Shown here piece by piece: positions 8,589-16,831 of a DNA stretch of 64,000 nt; the stretch's first letter is position 1, and each line of letters begins with the position of its first letter. The position numbers were made by a program, and so were the translations under genes. The notes beneath the pieces are model-generated. The model made no database searches, had not been told where the DNA came from, and saw only the letters and a list, made by a program, of their open reading frames with translations. Source of the DNA: Vibrio sp. HB236076. Lineage in GTDB: Bacteria > Pseudomonadota > Gammaproteobacteria > Enterobacterales > Vibrionaceae. The stretch is taken from positions 1,178,001 through 1,242,000 of the forward strand of contig NZ_CP162601.1 in NCBI RefSeq assembly GCF_040957575.1, written 5' to 3'.

Positions 8589-9236
8589 ATGCAGCTGTAC
8601 ATAGGGAATCAAAATTACTCGAGTTGGTCATTGCGGGCGTGGCTGATTTTTTCTCAATACAATCTAGAAACCGATATTATTAAACTTAAGCTCTTCAGCC
8701 CAGAGTTTTATCAGGTTCTGGCCCCTTTGAACGCCCAAGCAAAAGTGCCGACGTTAGTTGATGACAGCACCGTAGTTTGGGATTCTTTGGCGATTTTGGA
8801 ATACATCAATGAAGCCTACTTACAAGGCCAAGCTTGGCCAGAATCGATTCCATTGCGCGCAAAAGCCAGGGCAATAAGCGCTGAAATGCACTCGGGGTTT
8901 ATGGCACTTCGCAATGAATTACCCATGAATATTCGCGCCAAACGGCGAGTGGAATTAAGCGATGCGGCGAAAAAAGACATCGCCCGAATTGATCAAATTT
9001 GGTCTGAGCAGATGACAAGCTATCCACAAGGATGGTTGTTTGGAGAGTGGTCCATTGCCGATGCCATGTATGCGCCAGTGGCATTGAGGTTTGAAACGTA
9101 TGGGATCGAATTATCTCCGACTGCACAGTCGTATCAACAAAAAGTGTTGCGCAGTGACTCGCTGCAACCCTGGTTGCAGCAAGCGAGCTTAGAAACCGAT
9201 ATTGTGGCAGAAGATGAAGCGGGTTATGATGTCTAA
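8589..9236 (+). CDS. Glutathione S-transferase family protein
   Basis: This is a cytosolic GST of 215 aa with an N-terminal thioredoxin-like half (MQLYIGNQNYSSWSLRAW, cis-proline segment AKVPTLVDD, then WDSLAILEYINE for gamma-glutamyl binding) and an all-helical C-terminal half. An upstream in-frame ATG at 8532 exists, but ATG 8589 has AGGAG and AAGG before it and begins at the conserved first strand, so the shorter form was chosen. The serine-rich N-terminal segment may supply the catalytic Ser. The physiological substrate is unknown, and the neighbours give no clue. Confidence 0.88.
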   Translation: MQLYIGNQNYSSWSLRAWLIFSQYNLETDIIKLKLFSPEFYQVLAPLNAQAKVPTLVDDSTVVWDSLAILEYINEAYLQGQAWPESIPLRAKARAISAEMHSGFMALRNELPMNIRAKRRVELSDAAKKDIARIDQIWSEQMTSYPQGWLFGEWSIADAMYAPVALRFETYGIELSPTAQSYQQKVLRSDSLQPWLQQASLETDIVAEDEAGYDV

Positions 9237-9507
9237 ACAGCTTGTATGCGATGATCAAAAAAACACATTTTCGTTTGATTAAAAAGGGGCGATAAAGTCA
9301 ATTTCTGTAGAGTTAAATCGTTCGCTTAAGTCAAGTTAATCATATAAAACAAATGGATATCTAGGTTCTAAACTCGTTCGTTATTGAGCTTTTTCTATGA
9401 TAACTTATGACAAAAATGTGAATTTACAACAATTTTTGAAATGAGATAACTTTTTTTGCTATCATCTCGGCTCATTTTTACCGCATGTTTATGCAGTTTG
9501 AGGGTTT

Positions 9508-11109
9508 ATGAGTCGAGATATAGACAAATATAGTATAGATAACACGGACTACACCGTGGGTCAGGATAATGTCGAACGCTGGGGGTTTGATGTTCACAAC
9601 CCGGTATTCGGCATCAGTGCCGCTTTGGTCATCGTTTTTATTTTAGCACTTCTTTTAGTTGAACCAGAGACCGCCAAAAGCACATTAGATGGCATTAAAT
9701 GGGAAATCATCGCCAAGTTTGATTCCTTGTTTATGTGGGCGGGTAACATCTTCTTAATTTTCTGTTTAGGTCTTATTGTTTCGCCTTATGGCAAAATTCG
9801 TATCGGTGGTGCCGAAGCGGAACCTGAGCACTCCAATTTATCTTGGATCGCCATGCTGTTTGCTGCAGGTATGGGTATTGGTCTTATCTTTTGGGGCGTT
9901 GCTGAGCCGACCGCACACTTTACCGGTTGGTACCATACCCCACTGGGCGTTGAGGCAAACTCAGAGGCCGCTCGTGAAATGGCGATGGGCGCGACCATGT
10001 TCCACTGGGGGCTTCACCCGTGGGCCATCTACGCTATCGTTGGCCTATCAATTGCTTTTTTCACTTATAACAAAGGTTTACCGCTTTCTTTGCGTTCCGC
10101 TTTTTACCCAATTCTCGGTAACCGTACTTGGGGCTGGTTTGGTCACTGTATTGATATCCTAACGGTACTTGCGACTTTATTCGGCCTTGCGACATCATTG
10201 GGTTTAGGGGCACAACAAGCCGCAAGTGGTCTTGGCCATGTTTTCGGCTTTGAGTCGACGGTTTATGTGCAATTAGCTATTGTGGTGTTCGTCACGGCGC
10301 TTGCGGTCGTTTCCGTTATTCGCGGTATCGATGGTGGGGTTAAAGTCCTGAGTAATCTAAACTTGCTTGCGGCATTTGTTTTGTTGCTTTTGGTTATTTT
10401 TGCTGGCATCCACGTCTTTTTCGACTCATTGAGCCTGGCCGTGACTGGGTACGTGAAAAACATCATCGCTCTTAGTACCCCGAGTGGTCGTGAAGACGAA
10501 GGTTGGCTTCATGGCTGGACGGTATTCTATTGGGCGTGGTGGATTTCTTGGTCACCATGTGTTGGTATGTTCATTGCTCGCGTATCGAAAGGGCGTACCA
10601 TTCGCGAGTTTTTAATCACTGTTATCCTTGTTCCAACGGTGATTACTTTTGCATGGATGGCGGCCTTTGGCGGGTTAGCCATTGACCAAATCATGCACAA
10701 AGTGGGTGAGTTGGGCCAAAATGGCTTGACCGATATTACCTTGTCTTTGTTCTATCTCTATGAAGATTTGCCGTTGAGCAGTGTTCTGTCTTTTGTGTCT
10801 GTTATTTTGATTATGGTGTTCTTTATTACCTCTTCAGATTCGGCATCATTGGTCATCGATAACATCACTGCAGGCGGTAAGATGGACGTACCAGTGCCAC
10901 AACGTGTGTTCTGGGCATCGATTGAAGGTGTCGTCGCAGGTACTTTGCTTTGGGTTGGCGGCACGGAAACAGTGCAAGCCTTGCAAGCCGGTACCATCTC
11001 AACAGGTCTGCCATTTACCCTGGTGTTATTGACCATGTGTGTGAGTTTATTGATGGGGTTACGCACGGAAATGACTCATCGCAAGCACACCTATGCCAGC
11101 GTGAGATAA
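9508..11109 (+). CDS. BCCT-family glycine betaine/choline/carnitine transporter
   Basis: This is a 533-aa inner-membrane carrier for trimethylammonium osmolytes with the twelve hydrophobic segments of the BCCT family. Diagnostic motifs are AAGMGIGLIFWGVAEPTAHF (segment 3 glycine stretch) and WAWWISWSPCVGMFIARVSKGRTIREF (segment 8, aromatic substrate box). The start has GAGG just upstream. It stands alone, with a 271-bp AT-rich upstream gap and a strong terminator after it. Marine vibrios usually carry several such carriers for salt adaptation. Whether this one prefers betaine, choline or DMSP cannot be read from the sequence. Confidence 0.92.
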   Translation: MSRDIDKYSIDNTDYTVGQDNVERWGFDVHNPVFGISAALVIVFILALLLVEPETAKSTLDGIKWEIIAKFDSLFMWAGNIFLIFCLGLIVSPYGKIRIGGAEAEPEHSNLSWIAMLFAAGMGIGLIFWGVAEPTAHFTGWYHTPLGVEANSEAAREMAMGATMFHWGLHPWAIYAIVGLSIAFFTYNKGLPLSLRSAFYPILGNRTWGWFGHCIDILTVLATLFGLATSLGLGAQQAASGLGHVFGFESTVYVQLAIVVFVTALAVVSVIRGIDGGVKVLSNLNLLAAFVLLLLVIFAGIHVFFDSLSLAVTGYVKNIIALSTPSGREDEGWLHGWTVFYWAWWISWSPCVGMFIARVSKGRTIREFLITVILVPTVITFAWMAAFGGLAIDQIMHKVGELGQNGLTDITLSLFYLYEDLPLSSVLSFVSVILIMVFFITSSDSASLVIDNITAGGKMDVPVPQRVFWASIEGVVAGTLLWVGGTETVQALQAGTISTGLPFTLVLLTMCVSLLMGLRTEMTHRKHTYASVR

Positions 11110-11188
11110 GCGAAATAACAATGGGGGCTGATTTATGTTGAGATAGGTCTCACTCTTGTCACCCCAATGTTCGCGTTATATTTGAATT

Positions 11189-11219
11189 AAAGCCAGTGAG
11201 TTGTTCACTGGCTTTTTTT
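11189..11219 (+). terminator. Terminator of the BCCT transporter gene
   Basis: AAAGCCAGTGA (11189-11199) pairs perfectly with TCACTGGCTTT (11205-11215) around a 5-nt loop, followed by T residues to 11219. Confidence 0.92.
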
Positions 11220-11302
11220 GACCCAGTATTCTTTTTACTTTCTTGAACATCCGTTCAAGTGGTGTTAGGTTGATAGGATCTCTATACAATAAGGATCAAT
11301 CA

Positions 11303-11947
11303 ATGAGTTCAGTAATTAAGCTTGATATCGTGTCTGATGTCGTATGCCCATGGTGTATCGTCGGCTTTAAACATTTGCAAGCCGCCATTGAAGAATTGGG
11401 TTTACAAGAACGAGTGGAGATTGAATGGCAACCTTTTGAACTCAACCCGGATATGCCTGCCGAGGGGGAAAACCTCAGGGCACACGTGGCCAGAAAATAC
11501 GGCGCCTCCGTTGAAGACAGTCAAAAAGCGCGTGAGGAAATCCGCCAACGTGGCGCAGAATATGGCTTTGAGTTTAACTATTTTGATGAAATGAAAATGG
11601 TGAATACGTTTGATGCTCATATCCTGCTTGACTACGCGAAAAGCCGCGGTAAGCAAACCGAATTGAAATTGCGCTTGTTTAGTGCTTTTTTTAGTGAACA
11701 AAAAGACGTGTCTTTGCATTCGGTGTTGCTCGATGAAGTGGAAAGCGTCGGCCTAGATAGAATCGCTGCTCAACAGTGTCTTGCGAGTGATGAAGCGAAA
11801 CGTCAGGTTAGAGAGCAGCAAGCAATGTGGACTCAAGCTGGGATCAGCAGTGTACCGACGGTGGTCTTTAATCGTGAAAGTGCTATTTCAGGGGCGCATC
11901 CTGTTGAAACGTTTAAGCAAATTTTATCTGAATTGTCTGAATCATAA
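11303..11947 (+). CDS. DsbA/FrnE-family thiol oxidoreductase
   Basis: This is a 214-aa thioredoxin-fold protein with a large helical insertion, of the FrnE-like DsbA subfamily. The active site is CPWC in SDVVCPWCIVGFKHL, and the cis-proline loop is GISSVPTVVFN near residue 187. No signal peptide is present, so it is cytoplasmic, unlike classical DsbA. ATG 11303 was chosen over an in-frame start at 11243 because AAGGAT lies just before it and the protein then begins at the first strand. Family members act as disulfide isomerases or polyketide-type oxidoreductases. The role here is unknown. Confidence 0.88.
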   Translation: MSSVIKLDIVSDVVCPWCIVGFKHLQAAIEELGLQERVEIEWQPFELNPDMPAEGENLRAHVARKYGASVEDSQKAREEIRQRGAEYGFEFNYFDEMKMVNTFDAHILLDYAKSRGKQTELKLRLFSAFFSEQKDVSLHSVLLDEVESVGLDRIAAQQCLASDEAKRQVREQQAMWTQAGISSVPTVVFNRESAISGAHPVETFKQILSELSES

Positions 11948-12107
11948 CATCTTTAGTCATTGTTGATAGGTCCTATTGACGTGTCGATTCGGATGCCGTG
12001 GTTGATGTGAATTGATCACGGCTATTGAATAAAAGGTTGCGCCAGTCGTATTGGTCGATAAAAATGAGTTATTTTGACTACCTGCTAACGCCGTTGAGGA
12101 TTTCACT

Positions 12108-12836
12108 GTGCCAGTAAAAGAAAGCCTATCGATACGCTCGTATTCCCTCAATCAACAGGGTCATAGCCATGACTTTTATCAATTAGTATTACCACTTAGT
12201 GGGGTGATTGACATTGAGTTACCAGGTTATCAAGGCAAGGTTAAGCCAGGGCAGTGTGTGGTGATTGAATTAGGTGTCTTACATCTGTTTCGTGCCCAAA
12301 CTCAAGCCAAGTTTTTGGTTGCTGATCTTAAGCGTTTACCCAAACATTTGTTGGCTTTGCCAAAGCCTGTGATAAAGATCAGTCAGGCTTTAGAGCATTA
12401 CTTGCCGTTTGTCGAACATCAACTTGAAAGTCAGCTTGGCGATCAAGTGGCCGTTTCAATGTTGGCTCTATTCTACCAACTTTTGGAGCAACAGCCGCTT
12501 TTATGCCAAAGTGACGAACGAATACAAACCTCGATCGATTACATCGAACAGCACTTGGCTGAGCCTATCAATATCGAGGTGTTAGCCAGTGTCGCTCACC
12601 TAAGTACTACGCAGTTTAAAAAGCGTTTTAAAGCCCAAACTGGGCACACAGTAGCGCAATATATTGCTCATACCCGAATAAACAAAGCGTGTGCATTACT
12701 TCGTCATACTGATTATCCGATCCATGTCGTTGCCAATCTGGTGGGGTATTGCGACTCCAGTGCCTTTACTCGCCGTTTTCAAGCGATAACGGCTATGACC
12801 CCCAGTCATTTTATCGGCAAGAGAGCTCAAAAGTAA
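12108..12836 (+). CDS. AraC-family transcriptional regulator
   Basis: This is a 242-aa regulator with an N-terminal cupin-like effector half (HSHDFYQLVLPLSG followed by a jelly-roll pattern) and a C-terminal double helix-turn-helix. The first HTH contains VLASVAHLSTTQFKKRFKA and the second VANLVGYCDSSAFTRRF, followed by the expected TPSHF. The likely start is GTG 12108 with GAGG upstream. The EamA transporter begins about 100 bp downstream on the same strand, so this regulator probably controls that exporter in response to a small hydrophobic or amine compound. The pairing is common; the ligand is unknown. Confidence 0.88.
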   Translation: MPVKESLSIRSYSLNQQGHSHDFYQLVLPLSGVIDIELPGYQGKVKPGQCVVIELGVLHLFRAQTQAKFLVADLKRLPKHLLALPKPVIKISQALEHYLPFVEHQLESQLGDQVAVSMLALFYQLLEQQPLLCQSDERIQTSIDYIEQHLAEPINIEVLASVAHLSTTQFKKRFKAQTGHTVAQYIAHTRINKACALLRHTDYPIHVVANLVGYCDSSAFTRRFQAITAMTPSHFIGKRAQK

Positions 12837-12940
12837 AAAGGGTCTGTTAGCCCGAAAAAAGCGTCCGAACAGCACATTTCTGTGCCCTGTATTCCCATAA
12901 AATAAGACTCTCTTTCTTGTGATATAGAGTGTCATCATCA

Positions 12941-13837
12941 ATGGAAAAAAAGAAATATTATCAGGGAATACTTTGCCTTGTGGTGGCGAGTTTACTCTGG
13001 GGCACCACCGGTACCGCTGCCAGTTTTTTGCCTCAAGTTAATGCATTAGCGATTGGCGCCATGACAATGTCTCTCGGTGGGGTGTTATTGGCCTACCGTT
13101 CGCGACGCAGTATATCTGCCGATAAAAGTCGTTTGCGACAACACAACAAGACGGTTCTCATTGGCGCATTGTGTGTATTTACTTACCCATTGGCTTTTTA
13201 TTTGTCGATGAGGCTGTCTGGAGTCGCTATTGGTACTGTCATTTCAATTGCGAGTGCGCCCTTCTTTTCAGCCGTGTTGGACTATGTCATCAGCAAACAG
13301 GTTATATCTCGTCGCTGGTGGGGGGCATTTTTGCTCGGCGGAGCGGGTGTTTTCTTATTGTGTGTGCCGTCTTCGCAGCAACTTGACGCTCAAAGTAGCA
13401 ATGCCTTCGGTGTCGGGTTAGCACTTGTTGCTGGGTTGAGTTACGCCGGTTACACCAAGGCTGGAAAACGCTTGATGGACGCTCAAATTTCTTCATCATC
13501 GGCTATGGCCAGTATGTTCTTGGTCGCGGCTTTTCTTTTACTCCCGACCTTGTGGTTCACCGGGGAAGGGTTATCGATACAGTGGCAAACCGTTGGCGTG
13601 CTGATTTATCTTGGCGTGATCCCCATGTTTGTTGGTTATGTGTTGTTTGGTCAAGGGTTGTCGGTCATGCCTGCCAGTCAAGTTACTTTGATAACCTTAT
13701 TAGAGCCAGTAATCGCAGCGGTTTTGGCGGTTTGTATCGTAGGTGAGCATTTAGGGATAAGAGGGACATTAGGCGTAGTCATGGTCATTTTGTGCATACT
13801 AGTTCAGTCTCGTCAGAAATCAACGATGAGTGATTAA
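12941..13837 (+). CDS. EamA/DMT-superfamily transporter
   Basis: This is a ten-helix drug/metabolite transporter formed of two EamA repeats. The first half has LVVASLLWGTTGTAASFLP and the second has the proline/glycine motif PMFVGYVLFGQGLSVMPASQVTLITLLEPVIAAVLA. Length (298 aa from ATG 12941) is normal. GTG 12929 is an alternative start four codons earlier, and neither has a strong ribosome-binding site. It follows the AraC regulator, which suggests inducible export of a metabolite or amino acid. The 230-bp gap after it shows no gene. Confidence 0.88.
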   Translation: MEKKKYYQGILCLVVASLLWGTTGTAASFLPQVNALAIGAMTMSLGGVLLAYRSRRSISADKSRLRQHNKTVLIGALCVFTYPLAFYLSMRLSGVAIGTVISIASAPFFSAVLDYVISKQVISRRWWGAFLLGGAGVFLLCVPSSQQLDAQSSNAFGVGLALVAGLSYAGYTKAGKRLMDAQISSSSAMASMFLVAAFLLLPTLWFTGEGLSIQWQTVGVLIYLGVIPMFVGYVLFGQGLSVMPASQVTLITLLEPVIAAVLAVCIVGEHLGIRGTLGVVMVILCILVQSRQKSTMSD

Positions 13838-14070
13838 CTCACTAAATCGAAGAGGGGTTAGTGGGCAAACCATGCTGATAACCGCGTGAAAGATCATAGA
13901 ATTATTATGGTTTACGTCTTTTTATCGGAAATTTCTTAATACGAAGCGCTTGTTGTTATTGCTCACTCACTGAATGAGAGAGGTGCAAACTGCTTTATAA
14001 AGTCAACACAGCATGACTTTTTTGTTTTATAATACCCTTATATTTTATATTGATTTATTTTGAGAGTATT

Positions 14071-14409
14071 ATGTCATTGCCTCCATGTCCTGCGTGTCAG
14101 TCTGAATATGTTTATCCCGATCAAGATTTATTACTGTGTCCAGAGTGTGGCCATGAATGGAATCCAAATCAGATCGACAGTGAAGAGGAAGGATTTACCG
14201 TCAAAGATGCCAATGGCACGTTATTGGCTGAAGGGGATAAAATCACCCTCAGTAAAGACTTAAAAGTCAAAGGCAGTTCACAGGTATTAAAAATTGGCAC
14301 CAAAGGCCTGATCAGAAGAATCGTTGAAGGCAAAGATCATCAACTAGATTGTAAACTCGATGGCGTTGGTGAAATGATGGTGACCGCGGCTTTTGTGAAA
14401 AAGGCATAA
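14071..14409 (+). CDS. yjdM: YjdM/PhnA-like zinc-ribbon protein
   Basis: This is a small 112-aa protein with an N-terminal zinc ribbon, CPAC at residues 6-9 and CPEC at residues 26-29, followed by a beta-rich SH3-like domain (FTVKDANGTLLAEGDKITLSKDL). Length and motifs match YjdM (formerly called PhnA), a conserved protein of uncertain function despite the old alkylphosphonate name. ATG 14071 was chosen because the zinc ribbon follows directly; an in-frame ATG at 14050 would add seven hydrophobic residues. It stands alone and converges on the alginate lyase gene. Confidence 0.9.
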   Translation: MSLPPCPACQSEYVYPDQDLLLCPECGHEWNPNQIDSEEEGFTVKDANGTLLAEGDKITLSKDLKVKGSSQVLKIGTKGLIRRIVEGKDHQLDCKLDGVGEMMVTAAFVKKA

Positions 14410-14446
14410 GCTCGGATTATCATTTGAGGGGATGTGAACCTCCAAA

Positions 14447-14480
14447 GAAAAAAGGGTGAGCCAAGTGCTTACCCTTTTTT
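14447..14480. terminator. Bidirectional terminator between yjdM and the PL7 lyase
   Basis: AAAAAAGGGTGAGC pairs with GCTTACCCTTTTTT (one G-U pair) around a 5-nt loop. The A-run on one side and T-run on the other mean it can stop both convergent transcripts. Confidence 0.85.
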
Positions 14481-14538
14481 ATGGTTTATTCGAAACTTGT
14501 TTCGGTCTTATTAGAAGGTGACGTTGATGAGATTAATG

Positions 14539-15570
14539 TTATTGGCCATTTAATTTTAGCTGAGAAAAAGTCACACTGTTGTAATCACCGTTGGCTTTAT
14601 CGACGGTAAAATCGCCAGTGCCTTGACAGCCAGGTCCCCAAACGGGATGTGTTTCACTGACACTGCATTGCCCGTAAGCCCCAGCTTTGAAATAGAAAGC
14701 ATCTTTTGCATAGCCCTGTGGATAATCTTTATCATCAACGCCTTTACTTAAGTCAATCTCGTATGTCACCGTTTTGTGTTTATCAGAGGTGAATGTCAGG
14801 TGCATTATTGAACCTTTGACATCGACTTTATAACTAAAAGACTCACCAAGTGCTACACCCTGATTACCGGGATCGTTGGGGTTTTCCCATGTATTGCCCC
14901 AGACAGGGTAGGCGATATCCATTCGATTCGGGTCATTTTTCGCAAGATTTCTTTCGTAGTTCCAAAATACTGAGCCAGTATTATGGCCCGGAAACTTTTT
15001 GTAGAAAATCTTTAATGGTTCATTACCATGACCGAAACCAGATTTATCTTTGATTTGTTGTTTATCTTTTTCGGCGTGAATTTGCCCAACAACCACCGAA
15101 AATGCGGGGTACTTTTCAGGGTATTTTGCATGTAATGATACATGATTCACTTTTAATGTCGCCTCAAGCGTTCCGCCAATGGCGCTGAATGTGTCTGCTT
15201 GCGGGTGGCTACTTAACGCCCAGTTGTTTTTCGCGTCATGAGTGCCAATTGAAAAGTCGGCTCCGCGAGCCATTTGTCTGAGCTCTGAACGCGCGTTTTT
15301 CGAGTTTTTAGTAGTGATGGCTTGGTTTTGTACTTCAAAGACCAAATGGCCTTGGTCATCGAGGTGAAAAAAATCATCATTGGAGTAGGTCAGCATCGCT
15401 ACCCCTTCAATTTCATCGACTCGCCCATCTTTATTGATATCTTGTGGCAAGGTGATTTTCCAGTTGTTCATATTAAATTGCTGCCCGGGCGCACGCGTAT
15501 CTGTTGAGCTGAGCACCGGTGCAGAAAGGCTACAAAGTACAGCGAATGAAAGCAGGGTTGGGGTTTTCAT
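14539..15570 (-). CDS. Secreted alginate lyase, polysaccharide lyase family 7
   Basis: This is a 343-aa single-domain PL7 lyase that cleaves alginate by beta-elimination. Residues 1-22 form a cleavable signal peptide ending near VLSS. The three family signatures are intact: RSELR at 94-98, QIH at 163-165 and YFKAGAYGQ at 293-301, giving the catalytic Arg, Gln, His and Tyr. QIH (rather than QVH) is usually linked to activity on guluronate-containing blocks. A calcium-loop-like DINKDGRVDE lies near residue 44. AAGGAA precedes the ATG. It is divergent from nothing and reads toward yjdM. The neighbouring porin and second PL7 enzyme make alginate the clear substrate. Confidence 0.93.
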   Translation of the reverse strand: MKTPTLLSFAVLCSLSAPVLSSTDTRAPGQQFNMNNWKITLPQDINKDGRVDEIEGVAMLTYSNDDFFHLDDQGHLVFEVQNQAITTKNSKNARSELRQMARGADFSIGTHDAKNNWALSSHPQADTFSAIGGTLEATLKVNHVSLHAKYPEKYPAFSVVVGQIHAEKDKQQIKDKSGFGHGNEPLKIFYKKFPGHNTGSVFWNYERNLAKNDPNRMDIAYPVWGNTWENPNDPGNQGVALGESFSYKVDVKGSIMHLTFTSDKHKTVTYEIDLSKGVDDKDYPQGYAKDAFYFKAGAYGQCSVSETHPVWGPGCQGTGDFTVDKANGDYNSVTFSQLKLNGQ

Positions 15571-15674
15571 GTTTCTCGTTCCTTTAGTCTTGTTGTTATT
15601 GAAAGTGTGGTTTAAAAGGATTTGTCAGAGTATCTTGGTGATCATCACACCCGTCATTAAGCGGATCTGAGAGA

Positions 15675-15704
15675 ACAAAAAAGGCTTAGTTCTCACTAAG
15701 CCTT
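15675..15704 (-). terminator. Terminator of the KdgM porin gene
   Basis: AAGGCTTAGT (15681-15690) and ACTAAGCCTT (15695-15704) form a 10-bp stem with loop TCTC. On the minus strand a T-run follows. It separates the porin from the downstream PL7 gene, so these are distinct transcripts. Confidence 0.9.
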
Positions 15705-15721
15705 GCGTTGTTCAACTGTCA

Positions 15722-16483
15722 TTAAAAGCTGTATTTAATACCGAGGCGAGTTCTGGCTTGACGGTCTCCAGACGTTGAACCGTAATCAACAGTCCACAGC
15801 TCAACGTATGGACGGAATTTACCCATTTGATAACCGACGATGACACCTGCATCCCAATCATAGTTTTTGTCGCCATCTGAAAGGCGGACATCGTCGTAGT
15901 TGTGATTGAGGTTGATTTCATAGCCGAGGCGTAGCTTTTTAAGCTCTTGGTCTTTAAAGCGATAAGAGCCGGTGAGTGTCCATTTCCCTTGCTCTACCGT
16001 TTTGCCTGCCACGCTAACACTGGTACCATCGGTCAGTGTTTTATTGCCTGCGCCATCAGAGTAAACTTGAAATTCATGACGGTAACGAAGCGCAGTCGTC
16101 AATCCAAAGGACGACTTGTAACCAACGCGAACCTGAGGTTTGTAAGTGGTTTTTTCATCATCATCACCAAAAGTGATTGGCATACCTGGCTGTATGTACC
16201 ATTGTTTATCAACAGCGTAACGAAGGCTCCAATCAAACTCTGAATCACCCGCGACAATTTGATCCCAATATTTGCTGTTATCGAAACTATGAAATTTTTG
16301 TTCGATACCAAACGATAATTTCAAATCATCAGACAAACTTGTGCTGTCGCCGAGTTTAATACGGTGGGCGTAGGTTTCGTCTTTGTGTTTGTATTCTGCG
16401 CGATAATCCAAGGTGGCGGCTGCGGCAGTGCCGGCTAAAAGTGTAGTAACAACGAAGGTGGCCACTGAGGTAACTGCTTTCAT
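15722..16483 (-). CDS. KdgM-family oligouronate outer-membrane porin
   Basis: This is a 253-aa monomeric beta-barrel porin of the KdgM family, which passes acidic oligosaccharides through the outer membrane. A signal peptide ends near AGTAAA. The mature protein starts TLDYRAEYKHKDETYAHRIKLG, alternates polar and hydrophobic residues throughout, and ends in an aromatic residue (GIKYSF), as outer-membrane barrels do. Flanked by two PL7 lyases, it most likely imports unsaturated alginate oligomers released outside the cell. Pectin-derived oligomers are the substrate of the founding member, but no pectinase genes are here. A TTGTNATACAA-like element lies about 90 bp upstream. Confidence 0.9.
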   Translation of the reverse strand: MKAVTSVATFVVTTLLAGTAAAATLDYRAEYKHKDETYAHRIKLGDSTSLSDDLKLSFGIEQKFHSFDNSKYWDQIVAGDSEFDWSLRYAVDKQWYIQPGMPITFGDDDEKTTYKPQVRVGYKSSFGLTTALRYRHEFQVYSDGAGNKTLTDGTSVSVAGKTVEQGKWTLTGSYRFKDQELKKLRLGYEINLNHNYDDVRLSDGDKNYDWDAGVIVGYQMGKFRPYVELWTVDYGSTSGDRQARTRLGIKYSF

Positions 16484-16573
16484 AATTATTTCTCGCTCTT
16501 TATAATCGTAGGATTAGAATGGTGTGATGTTCAAAATTTATTATCGTTACAATTAAAACGTCATATTGCATTA

Positions 16574-16584
16574 ATGTATGACAA
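16574..16584 (-). promoter_or_regulatory. TTGTNATACAA-like element upstream of the KdgM porin
   Basis: Read on the minus strand this is TTGTCATACAT, matching the alginate-locus motif at all but the last base. It lies about 91 bp before the porin start. A 10-bp palindrome GATCGCGATC also occurs further upstream at 16663-16672. The motif is discussed as a finding. Confidence 0.45.
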
Positions 16585-16753
16585 ATATACTTTCCTGGGC
16601 CATTCTATTCTGTGATATTAGTAGTATTTTAATCGACTATTTCGATGAACTAATAAAATCACGATCGCGATCACTTTCTCTCTATTTTCATGGTAGATAA
16701 ATTGAGAGGTAGCTCGCATAATTTTTGCTAACGAAATAGCGAAGTGATTGAAA

Positions 16754-16789
16754 TATAAAAAACTCAGTCAACCGCAGGCTGACTGAGTT
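16754..16789 (-). terminator. Terminator of the acidic lipoprotein gene
   Basis: AACTCAGTCA (16761-16770) pairs with TGACTGAGTT (16780-16789). On the minus strand a run of T follows immediately. The 348-bp gap 16484-16831 otherwise holds the porin promoter region. Confidence 0.88.
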
Positions 16790-16831
16790 GGGGTGGGAAA
16801 CATTCAGATTGCTCAGTAGAGAGCACTCTGA